Assembly (NCBI GenBank): GCA_023400335.1
Contig: JAEXFF010000093.1
Location: 1 to 8,082, forward strand
Direction of reading: 5' to 3'
Length of the DNA: 8,082 nucleotides
From: Bacteroidota bacterium
GTDB taxonomy: Bacteria > Bacteroidota > Bacteroidia > Bacteroidales > Marinifilaceae
The position numbers and the translations under genes are program-made. Numbering within the stretch: position 1 is the first letter of the stretch; each line of letters begins with the position of its first letter. Positions 1 through 6,340 of the stretch are shown here, one piece after another. The notes under the pieces are model-generated. The model saw nothing but the letters and a program-made list of their open reading frames with translations. It searched no databases and had not been told where the DNA came from.

Positions 1-1040
1 ATATCAGCCAGACGGGCTACACATCCCCAGGCGCTATTGGTATGTATGGTAGAAAAAATCAGGTGTCCTGTCAAAGAACTCCTGACAGCCATACGGGCTG
101 TTTCGGTATCCCGGATTTCCCCCAACATAATAATATCCGGATCCTGGCGTAAAAAAGTACGCAAAGCACTCCCGAAAGTCAAACCGATTTCTTCCTTCAA
201 CTGTACTTGATTAACTCCTTCCAGGGTATATTCGACAGGATCTTCAATCGTCAGTATATTATTATCTTCCCGGTTCAGCAGGCGTAAGGTTGCATAGAGG
301 GTCGTACTTTTCCCTGATCCTGTTGGCCCGCTGATCAAAACCAATCCGTGCGGTTTACTTACAGCTTCACGGTAATCGTTTAATTGCCGCCCGCTAAATC
401 CCAGATTCCCCAGTTCTAACAATTCAGCATGACGGGTAAGTAAACGTAAAACGATCTTTTCCCCGTGAATAGCCGGTAAACAAGACACCCGCACATCGAA
501 CTTACAATCGCCCCTGTGAAAAAAGATACGGCCGTCCTGGGGCAAACGCTTTTCAGATATATCCAAATTCGCCAGAATTTTGACCTGATTGACCAAAGCT
601 GCATAATTCTCCTTATCAATACCATACCTTTCCAGCAACCGGCCGTCGATCCGGAAACGTACCCTGCATCTCTCCTCATAAGCTTCGAAATGTATATCAC
701 TGGCATAGGTCCGGTATGCCTCCTCTATCAAACGACTTAAAAAATCCCGCTCTTCACCGGCAGATACTGCCGTCTGCGTCCTCTTTCCGGAATCCGCAAC
801 CCCTTCCCGGTAATATTGTCTTATTAGCCGTCTGAACTCCTCAGGAGGGAGGTATTCTATACCCACTTTTACCCCTCGTATAATTTCAATTTCCTGCACC
901 ACAGCTTCATAATTCCGGCCCTTTTCTCCATAACAATCAAGTTTCTCCTCCCGTTTTTCAAACGGGAGTAAACCGTACACCCGGGCTTCCTCCGGAGTAA
1001 AAAAACCGATGACTTCAACGGGAATCCGTAATTCATCCAT
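1..1040 (-). CDS. GspE/PilB-family type II secretion / type IV pilus assembly ATPase, 3' end cut by window edge
   Basis: This is a hexameric cytoplasmic ATPase that would power filament assembly at the inner membrane. I translated it from the ATG at 1040; the frame stays open to base 1, giving about 346 residues, with the C-terminus missing. Residues about 18-80 resemble a short version of the GspE/MshE N-terminal domain (LLPFEKREEK, then PPEEFRRLIRQYY). The core follows: SDIHFE at residues 114-119, RVRFRIDG, KRLPQDGRI, Walker A GPTGSGKST at 238-246, ILTIEDPVEY, and the Walker B stretch DPDIIMLGEIRD from residue 300 with catalytic Glu308, then GHLIFSTIHTNSA. These motifs fit the assembly ATPases (GspE/PilB) better than PilT-type retraction ATPases, because of the N-domain and the TIEDPVEY/DPDIIMLGEIRD context. 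The zinc-binding Cys region usual in the family would lie past the edge. The start overlaps the upstream peptidase gene by 8 nt (ATGGATGA), suggesting translational coupling. GspE and PilB cannot be told apart here. Confidence 0.95.
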   Translation of the reverse strand, partial: MDELRIPVEVIGFFTPEEARVYGLLPFEKREEKLDCYGEKGRNYEAVVQEIEIIRGVKVGIEYLPPEEFRRLIRQYYREGVADSGKRTQTAVSAGEERDFLSRLIEEAYRTYASDIHFEAYEERCRVRFRIDGRLLERYGIDKENYAALVNQVKILANLDISEKRLPQDGRIFFHRGDCKFDVRVSCLPAIHGEKIVLRLLTRHAELLELGNLGFSGRQLNDYREAVSKPHGLVLISGPTGSGKSTTLYATLRLLNREDNNILTIEDPVEYTLEGVNQVQLKEEIGLTFGSALRTFLRQDPDIIMLGEIRDTETARMAVRSSLTGHLIFSTIHTNSAWGCVARLAD

Positions 1041-1497
1041 GGTTACAAAAACGAATTGTAAGAAAAACCATATATAGCAAGCCTACCCCGCTCACTAAGG
1101 GGATCGTTACCCTCCTCCGGCTCCTTCTGCTGTATATTCCCCATATACAGAGCGTTAAGAAAAAGGCAAAGGTCAGAAAGAATACATAGGCCCTCAGCGT
1201 AAAGGCCGGTGCCAACAGGAGACAGAACCATAAATCCCCGATACCGGCTTGTCGTTTCAATAGCCGTTCCCATTGTCTGTAACGGATTAAATCATATAAA
1301 ACCAAACCACCCGCCATCCATATTACCCCCCCCAAATTCACCCCCAGCCGGAAAACCAACTCTTTCCATCCCTCTCCTATCCAGACGATCAGAAACTGTA
1401 ATCCGCCAAACAACAAAAGATCCGCTATCTTAACCCGTCTTTTTTTATAGTCGTACCATATCAGACGGCTTAACGGAATAAAGAGGAGCAATTCCAT
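1033..1497 (-). CDS. Short A24-type prepilin peptidase (peptidase core only)
   Basis: A 154-residue polytopic membrane protein. It has the two aspartates expected of an A24 aspartic prepilin peptidase: Asp16 in IWYDYKKRRV, just after the first hydrophobic segment and followed by the usual basic residues, and Asp88 in the GIGD motif (residues 85-88). The later IPLVSGVGLLY resembles the conserved IPfgp.l segment of the family. It would cut the leader of the pseudopilin encoded 3 nt upstream, at the inner membrane. Full-length PilD/GspO enzymes are about 200-290 residues and carry an N-terminal cysteine-rich methyltransferase domain; that domain is absent, so this resembles the small TadV/CpaA- or FlaK-type enzymes. 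The residue after GIGD-x is Trp where A24 enzymes often have Lys (GxGDxK), so activity is likely but not certain. The ATG at 1497 follows the pseudopilin stop directly; the stop overlaps the ATPase start. Function is inferred from the aspartates and context. Confidence 0.8.
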   Translation of the reverse strand: MELLLFIPLSRLIWYDYKKRRVKIADLLLFGGLQFLIVWIGEGWKELVFRLGVNLGGVIWMAGGLVLYDLIRYRQWERLLKRQAGIGDLWFCLLLAPAFTLRAYVFFLTFAFFLTLCIWGIYSRRSRRRVTIPLVSGVGLLYMVFLTIRFCNHG

Positions 1498-1500
1498 AGA

Positions 1501-1911
1501 CTAATCTTTTGTAACTTCTTTCAATTCCTTATCCTGATTGATTTCCCATACGTTGAAAATGCCATCTCCGTCAAAATCCACAACTGCCGTCGCCCTTGCC
1601 TTAAACCCTTTCTCATCTGCTTCTGTAATATTTATCTGATAATTGGCATTTCCCCCTTCTGTCACCAGCTTTTGCTGCTCAAAACCCAATTCCTCTAAGG
1701 ATGGCGAATACCGAGAATACATATAAAAATGACTTCTTTCCAAGGTATGGAGAAATACTAACTGTTGCTGTGCCTCTGTACTTTTAGCCCTTGAAATCAA
1801 AGGCATCAGATTGGGCAAAGCGATTAATACCAGAATCCCGATAATTACCAATACCACTAACAATTCCGGCAGAGAAAACGCTTTCACACTCATTTTTACT
1901 CTTTTTTTCAT
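1501..1911 (-). CDS. Type II secretion / type IV pilus-like pseudopilin (GspG-like)
   Basis: A 136-residue prepilin-like protein, the likely filament subunit. The N-terminus has a basic leader (MKKRVKMSVKA) followed by FSLPELLVV and a long hydrophobic helix ending in ALPNL. This is a class III signal: predicted cleavage between Ala11 and Phe12, with Glu16 at the +5 position that pilins need for assembly. Ala rather than Gly precedes the cut, a variation seen in some pilins. An amphipathic stretch (SRAKSTEAQQQL) continues the N-terminal helix into the globular domain. Near the C-terminus, DFDGDG (112-117) followed by WEINQ resembles the calcium-binding acidic loop of GspG-type major pseudopilins; calcium binding itself is inference. 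It is the first gene of a tight block with the peptidase and ATPase. A second in-frame ATG (residue 7, codon 1893-1891) could also serve as the start and would leave a 5-residue leader; the upstream one is preferred because a longer basic leader is typical. Confidence 0.9.
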   Translation of the reverse strand: MKKRVKMSVKAFSLPELLVVLVIIGILVLIALPNLMPLISRAKSTEAQQQLVFLHTLERSHFYMYSRYSPSLEELGFEQQKLVTEGGNANYQINITEADEKGFKARATAVVDFDGDGIFNVWEINQDKELKEVTKD

Positions 1912-1973
1912 ACGCTATACATTATTTATTTTCAAAATTCCGAATGTTTACGTCTGCACCCTCTCCCCTTTGA

Positions 1974-2005
1974 CAAAGCTTATCCTCCATACTTTAAGCT
2001 CCCAA
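1974..2005 (-). promoter_or_regulatory. Candidate Bacteroides-type -33/-7 promoter for the pseudopilin operon
   Basis: Read on the minus strand there is TTGGG (TTG at 2005-2003), then 20 nt, then TAAGCTTTG (1982-1974). The Bacteroides housekeeping consensus is TTTG, 19-21 nt, then TAnnTTTG. The -7-like element here has three bases rather than two between TA and TTTG, or one mismatch if aligned strictly. Transcription from it would give a leader of about 55-60 nt before the ATG at 1911, which suits the operon. The match is imperfect and such elements occur by chance in A/T-rich DNA. Confidence 0.3.
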
Positions 2006-2025
2006 TAGACATATGAATCCCCTAT

Positions 2026-2040
2026 ACGACTGCTCGTCGT
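2026..2040. repeat. Small perfect inverted repeat upstream of the candidate promoter
   Basis: ACGAC-TGCTC-GTCGT: a perfect 5-bp stem around a 5-nt spacer. It sits about 20 nt upstream of the TTG of the candidate -33 element, a position where an activator site could lie. There is no T-run of terminator type on either side. It may be a regulator half-site pair or chance. Confidence 0.3.
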
Positions 2041-2260
2041 TCAATAAATATCTTACAATCAATCAAATAGATTTATAAATACCCGAAGTTTACTTCCCTA
2101 TCCTCCTTACCCGGAATCCGCAGAAAAATCCATACAAAAAACGGACTTTAGAAATTCACTTTACTTTTTGCACTGAAAATTCCTTTTTCTATTTAATCCT
2201 TTCGGGTTTTCTGTTAATAAAATTATAGCATAAAAATTGAAAAATCCAATAGGCGGGTAA

Positions 2261-2282
2261 AAAAAAATCTGAACAAGCGGTT
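2261..2282 (+). repeat. Direct repeat copy 1 (AAAATCTGAACAAG core)
   Basis: The core AAAATCTGAACAAG at 2264-2277 recurs exactly at 2317-2330. Similarity extends to both sides: an A-rich stretch before and a T-run after, with the three bases following the core differing (CGG here, GCC in the other copy). The start-to-start distance is 53 nt, about five helical turns, so two proteins could bind on the same face of the DNA. No known element was recognised. Confidence 0.6.
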
Positions 2283-2313
2283 TTTAATAACCTGATAGTC
2301 AATATCATTTTAA

Positions 2314-2335
2314 AAGAAAATCTGAACAAGGCCTT
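2314..2335 (+). repeat. Direct repeat copy 2 (AAAATCTGAACAAG core)
   Basis: The second copy of the 14-nt core, at 2317-2330. It is followed by GCC and a T-run, creating a local AAGGCCTT palindrome (2327-2334) that copy 1 lacks. It lies about 400 nt upstream of the pseudopilin start, far for a classical operator, so its target is unclear. Confidence 0.6.
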
Positions 2336-2356
2336 TTTTGTCCCTTTTTTCCCCAA

Positions 2357-2391
2357 TTTTATAAGTAAAAAAAAGCGTATTTTTTATAAAA
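2357..2391. repeat. A/T-only inverted repeat, possible hairpin
   Basis: The left arm TTTTATAA (2357-2364) and right arm TTATAAAA (2384-2391) pair perfectly over 8 bp. The inner bases add one G-T wobble, a mismatch and two A-T pairs around an AAGCG-containing loop. All stem pairs are A-T, so RNA stability would be poor; it is not a standard terminator. It could mark a weak transcription end, lying about 310 nt after the patatin stop, or be a by-product of base composition. Confidence 0.3.
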
Positions 2392-2700
2392 CCGGAGAAA
2401 AAGTAAAAATGTACAAGTATAAAAATGTTTGAGTGTGAAAAAAGTGAAAATATATAAATTATAGAAAGAGGAGAAGGTTTTATTTAAACGGAACTGAAGA
2501 AAAAATGCAGGGAAAGAAGCAAGGAGAACCGAAAGAGAAAAAAGGTTTACCGCAGAAAAGGACTCATTTTCATCACTTCAGGAAACTAAAACTATACTTT
2601 ATTATTTCATTCTTCCCCCGTTCGGTTACCCACAAACTGAAAAGAACATTTATCCGGCACCACCGTTCCGTATCCCTTGAACACTTAAACATTCAACCAT

Positions 2701-4884
2701 CTAAAAATAAAATCCCAGGTTGAAATAGAAACCCAGTTTTTTGGTCCAATCTGACATATTGAAAACTACATCAATAGGTCCCAAGGCTGTATCATAAGAG
2801 TATCCGACACTTCCTCCCCAGATCCCCCGGTTTCCCAGAATATCAAAAAAATTATCATCTTGTAGAGCATAATTTCCGATAAAGGAAACATAATGCCGGC
2901 TTCCCATGCGTTGCCGGAAATGAAGCCGTGCTACCAGCAAGGAATTTTCGAATACTTCCACCCGGCTAATTCCTTCAAAAGGCAATTGCTGTTGCATATA
3001 GCGTCCAAATACTTGTCCCCCCATATAATTCAAATAAGGATAGGGAATATTTTTCCCGATCAGTACCCGTCCATATACGGAAGGCAACATTTTAAAACGG
3101 TTTGTAATCGGTATGACACCGGTGAAATTAGCGCTTAAAGCAGAAAAAGGCAAACTCCCGTCATACTGAGTAAAATTATCTGTATACACCGAATAAGCAG
3201 CGGTAAAAGACAGCCCTCTTGTAGGATAATAACGTCTGTCGAAAGTCTCTACTTCAGCCAAAGCAAAATAACTGATAAAACCTTCCGATTTTACATTTAT
3301 CGTTTGATTATCATCCTTAAAGAGGAAAGGATCATAATCGAAATACTCATAACGCAACCCGAGCTGGAATTTAAAATTCCGCAAATAAATATCCGTTAAA
3401 CTCAACTCTCCCAGGTGATAACGATACGTTACGGCATTGATCTTATCTCCTTCGTCGTAAATATTAAAATCATTATATTTAAACATATAAGCTAAATTGA
3501 GCTTACGGATCAAAGGATTTTCCAGGGAATAATCCAAACGGATAAACGGATTTTTGCTTAAACGGGCTGTAATACCGGACCGAAAACCCTTTAGAGGCCG
3601 GTAATTTAGCTTCAGGTTCAGCAGAATGGCAGCCATTTCCTCCGAGTCAAAACGGAAGCCCAGATTGATAATACTCCTGTCACTTTCCTTTAAACTCAAT
3701 TCCAGATCGTATTCCGGTCCGCCCAATAAACGATAACTAACACTGGCAAAAGCTTTTGTTCCGTACAAAGATGCGATAGCCCGGTGAATCTCATCCTTGG
3801 TTATCTTCCGGTTCTCTTTTAAACGAATGGTCCGCCTCAGCCATTTTTCTTCGTCTTCAGATATCCCTTTTAAATAAATCCGGCGGATAAAGAAAGTATC
3901 GGCAAAAACTCTTTTCTCCCGCACGACTGTTCCCTCTTCTTCCACACCGATTTGCTTTTTTAAAGCGATCAACTGGTCCCACTGAGCTTCGGCAGCCTGC
4001 TTCCCCCTATAGATCATCGTATCGATAGCATCCGGATTAAAACTGGCAGCTGAATATTCATTGAGCTCCGGCTTGATATATAAATCTGTCAATTTCAGAT
4101 TCTCCTCAAACTTATTCATACATAGCAAATGAATCATCTGCCCCACAACGCCCGGTAAAGAATTCAGTTGCTCGGCTTTTTTGAGATCGGACTGTACATC
4201 CACTCCGATAATGATATCCGCTCCCATCGCTTTCGCCACATCTACGGGGAAATTATTTACAATTCCTCCGTCCACCAATATCAAACTATCCATATGTACC
4301 GGAGTAAACACGCCCGGAATAGCCATACTGGCCCGCATAGACTGCACCAAATTCCCTTCCTTTAACACCACCTCCTTACCGTCCACAATATTGACAGCTA
4401 CACAAGCAAACGGAACAGGCAACTCCGCAAAATTCAAAGAATCGTGGAAACCTATCGTTAAGTCGGTAAACAAATTATAGACATTCTGACCGCTGACAAA
4501 ACCAGCAGGCATACGATTGTCCTTTCCCCTCCCGAAAGGAAAAGAAAGAATATACTTCTCCGTCGCCTCTTTATCCGAAAAAGAAAGATTATCCCGATAA
4601 ACCTTATCACTCAACAGAAAAGGCCAATTCTGATTCCGGACCATACTGTCCAATACCTGCATATCATATCCGATCGCATACAATCCCCCCACAATCGATC
4701 CCATGCTAGTCCCCACAATATAATCCACCGGGATCCCGGCTTTTTCCAATACCTCAATAACCCCGATATGAGCAATTCCCTTTGCTCCGCCACCGCTCAG
4801 CACTAATCCCACCTTCTTCCGTTCCGCCATCAGAGACGGACACAGAAACAAACCCAATAACAACCAAACGAAACATCTTTTCAT
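2701..4884 (-). CDS. Patatin-like phospholipase with POTRA-like domain and Omp85-type beta-barrel (PlpD/type Vd-like)
   Basis: A 727-residue secreted lipolytic protein. I chose the ATG at 4884 because it begins a good signal peptide (MKRCFVWLLLGLFLCPSLMA, cut before ERKK); extending to 4920 would need a TTG start and would bury the signal. The patatin domain (about residues 24-230) has the oxyanion loop SGGGAKG (30-36), the nucleophile Ser60 in GTSMGS, and the catalytic Asp205 in VDGGIVNNFP, so the Ser-Asp dyad is intact. A POTRA-like segment follows (about 331-400, beginning FFIRRIYLKG). The remainder is a predicted outer-membrane barrel with DRRYYPTRG and TALGPIDVVFN, and it ends in an aromatic FYF. 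In the family, the barrel anchors the enzyme and the patatin part acts on glycerophospholipids (PlpD of Pseudomonas, FplA of Fusobacterium). The surface versus periplasmic location of the lipase is not determined here. It follows the TolC gene by 118 nt, so it may be co-transcribed with the pump or have its own promoter. Confidence 0.93.
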   Translation of the reverse strand: MKRCFVWLLLGLFLCPSLMAERKKVGLVLSGGGAKGIAHIGVIEVLEKAGIPVDYIVGTSMGSIVGGLYAIGYDMQVLDSMVRNQNWPFLLSDKVYRDNLSFSDKEATEKYILSFPFGRGKDNRMPAGFVSGQNVYNLFTDLTIGFHDSLNFAELPVPFACVAVNIVDGKEVVLKEGNLVQSMRASMAIPGVFTPVHMDSLILVDGGIVNNFPVDVAKAMGADIIIGVDVQSDLKKAEQLNSLPGVVGQMIHLLCMNKFEENLKLTDLYIKPELNEYSAASFNPDAIDTMIYRGKQAAEAQWDQLIALKKQIGVEEEGTVVREKRVFADTFFIRRIYLKGISEDEEKWLRRTIRLKENRKITKDEIHRAIASLYGTKAFASVSYRLLGGPEYDLELSLKESDRSIINLGFRFDSEEMAAILLNLKLNYRPLKGFRSGITARLSKNPFIRLDYSLENPLIRKLNLAYMFKYNDFNIYDEGDKINAVTYRYHLGELSLTDIYLRNFKFQLGLRYEYFDYDPFLFKDDNQTINVKSEGFISYFALAEVETFDRRYYPTRGLSFTAAYSVYTDNFTQYDGSLPFSALSANFTGVIPITNRFKMLPSVYGRVLIGKNIPYPYLNYMGGQVFGRYMQQQLPFEGISRVEVFENSLLVARLHFRQRMGSRHYVSFIGNYALQDDNFFDILGNRGIWGGSVGYSYDTALGPIDVVFNMSDWTKKLGFYFNLGFYF

Positions 4885-5002
4885 AAAAAATAATCCACTT
4901 TTGTCTTCAGAAACGGACAAAAATTATGCCAATCTCTTCTATAAAACCCGAAGCAAATTAATAAAAATTCCGGACTCCCGGGGACGGGGGAAGGTGCTAA
5001 AA

Positions 5003-6277
5003 CTACCGGCTAATGGCTTTGTGATACGCCGCCAAAGATTCCTTTTGTTGCAACCATGTCTGAATCAGACTACTATATGACTGAATCCAGGTCACCTGAG
5101 CCGACAGAACATCGATAATCGGTAACTTTCCTTCGGTATAACTAAACGTATTTAAATCCAGATTCTCTTCTGCAATTTTACAAGCTTCTTCCGCCACCGT
5201 AATCTGTTTGGTATTTTCTGTCAGATTTGTCCAGGCATTACTAATTTCCTTTGTAATCTGATCTTTTGTAATCTGCAAATCGTATTCTGTACTTCTCAAC
5301 ACAGCCCTTTGCCGGTTCACTTCCTTACTTCTGGCCCCCCAGTGAAAAACCGGAATATTAAGGGAAGCAAAAGCAATAGTATTCCACATGGTAGCACCAT
5401 CCAGATTCAACATCTGGGTTCCCCAGTTTTCTTTCAACCCTATTGACAAAGCAGGCAAATACTTACTTTGAGTCAGTTTAAGCTGTCGCTTTTGGTATTC
5501 TACATTCAAACCGGCCATAGCATAATCCGGACGGTTCACAAAAGCGGCTTCCACTCCAATTTGCGGAGGCAAAGGTTGTATCCTATTAATTGAATCTGAC
5601 ACTTCCACCTCAGCTACGGGGGACATTCCCATCAAAACATTCAGATTCTGGAGGGCTATCTGATATTGCTTAAAAGCATTACTTCTCTGTAATTCAGCAT
5701 CTTTCAGACGGGCTTGTACCTGTAACAAATCTGTCTTACTGATATATCCGTCCTTAAAACGGTCGGTCAAAACCCTTTCCAATTCCTGAATTATATTCAC
5801 ATACTGCTTCATGACAAGATACAAATCCTTTTTCGCTACCGTCGACCAATAATTTATATCAGCAGCATAAACAATATTATCCACGGTCAACTCTTCGGCC
5901 TTAACAGCGATATCTCTTTGTATTTCAGCTGCTTTAAAACTATGGTGTACAGCTCCTCCACTATATAAATTCTGAGTGAATCCGGCTTCCAGACTATACG
6001 TCTCATTTTCCATCGGGATCTTTGTCCCTCCGAAGTCCATATCGTAATCATTGATCCGGTACTGGGCGCTTCCGGAAAAATCCAGTTTCGGAAAGTAAGC
6101 AGCCTTAGCCGTTCTCATGGCTTCCTGCATAGCAATACGCTGCTCTGCGCTCTGTTTGATCTGCTGACTATAATCGAGCACTTTCTGCTTATATGCTGTA
6201 ACTGACAGAACTGTTGGCTGAGCCGATAAAGGTAAAGCCGACAATAAGCAACAACTATATAATACTAATTTTTTCAT
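5003..6277 (-). CDS. TolC-family outer-membrane efflux channel
   Basis: A 424-residue protein that would form the trimeric outer-membrane duct of a tripartite efflux pump. It begins with a Sec signal (MKKLVLYSCCLLSALPLSA, likely cut before QPTVLS). Two cysteines lie inside the signal, but no proper lipobox with the Cys at the cleavage position is seen, so it is probably not a lipoprotein. The mature part shows the two pseudo-repeats of the family: the first passes through NLYSGGAVHHSFKAAEI and the helix with TDLLQVQARLKDAELQR and LNVLMG; the second passes through NIPVFHWGARSKEVNRQRA and ends with LPIIDVLSAQVTWIQSYSSL. Long Gln/Glu-rich helices match the alpha-barrel, and the length is at the short end of the family. 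It starts 63 nt after the RND gene stop, with a purine-rich stretch (AAAGAGTAGAAG) just before the ATG. The substrate cannot be told from sequence. Confidence 0.93.
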   Translation of the reverse strand: MKKLVLYSCCLLSALPLSAQPTVLSVTAYKQKVLDYSQQIKQSAEQRIAMQEAMRTAKAAYFPKLDFSGSAQYRINDYDMDFGGTKIPMENETYSLEAGFTQNLYSGGAVHHSFKAAEIQRDIAVKAEELTVDNIVYAADINYWSTVAKKDLYLVMKQYVNIIQELERVLTDRFKDGYISKTDLLQVQARLKDAELQRSNAFKQYQIALQNLNVLMGMSPVAEVEVSDSINRIQPLPPQIGVEAAFVNRPDYAMAGLNVEYQKRQLKLTQSKYLPALSIGLKENWGTQMLNLDGATMWNTIAFASLNIPVFHWGARSKEVNRQRAVLRSTEYDLQITKDQITKEISNAWTNLTENTKQITVAEEACKIAEENLDLNTFSYTEGKLPIIDVLSAQVTWIQSYSSLIQTWLQQKESLAAYHKAISR

Positions 6278-6340
6278 ACTTCTACTCTTTATTTACCATT
6301 TCTATTTCAACTTCCGGTATTTCGAAACCTGCCAGACCCT

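Larger units (their letters stand above)
1912..2700. other. 789-nt intergenic region without a convincing gene
   Basis: This lies downstream of the patatin gene and upstream of the pseudopilin operon. It is strongly A/T-rich, most of all between about 2160 and 2510, which has long A and T runs. No RNA gene, insertion sequence or CRISPR array was recognised. Structures seen inside it are listed separately: a possible minus-strand promoter (1974-2005), a small hairpin (2026-2040), paired direct repeats (from 2261 and 2314), and an A/T inverted repeat (2357-2391). A plus-strand open frame at 2505-2723 (72 residues, rich in Lys/Arg/His) looks like chance: it overlaps the end of the patatin gene and has no recognisable domain. 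Low-complexity repeats such as AAAAATGT at 2405 and 2421 also occur. A small regulatory RNA could be hidden here, but nothing in the sequence proves one. Confidence 0.7.

Noticed and set aside
416..706. Minus-strand 96-residue frame inside the ATPase gene
   Set aside because: It lies in another frame of a gene whose own frame holds all conserved GspE/PilB motifs; its product is an implausible mix of residues.
1043..1273. Minus-strand 76-residue frame inside the peptidase gene
   Set aside because: The peptidase frame carries both catalytic aspartates and fits between its neighbours; this is a shadow frame, and no frameshift is needed to explain the locus.
2505..2723. Plus-strand open frame of 72 residues, rich in Lys, Arg and His
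   Set aside because: No domain or secretion signal, no well-spaced ribosome binding site (the purine-rich AGAGGAGAAGG is about 28 nt away), convergent overlap with the patatin gene, and low-complexity A/T-rich DNA.
4181..4480. Plus-strand 99-residue frame opposite the patatin domain
   Set aside because: Antisense shadow of a strongly conserved coding region that includes the catalytic Asp.
4885..4920. Extended start of the patatin protein at a TTG codon
   Set aside because: It would put 12 residues before a clear signal peptide and needs a rare start, while the ATG at 4884 fits well.
4961..4983. Possible terminator after the TolC gene (CCGG-GAGT-CCGG then AATTTTTATT on the minus strand)
   Set aside because: The stem is only 4 bp and the T-run is broken; too weak to call, although partial termination cannot be excluded.
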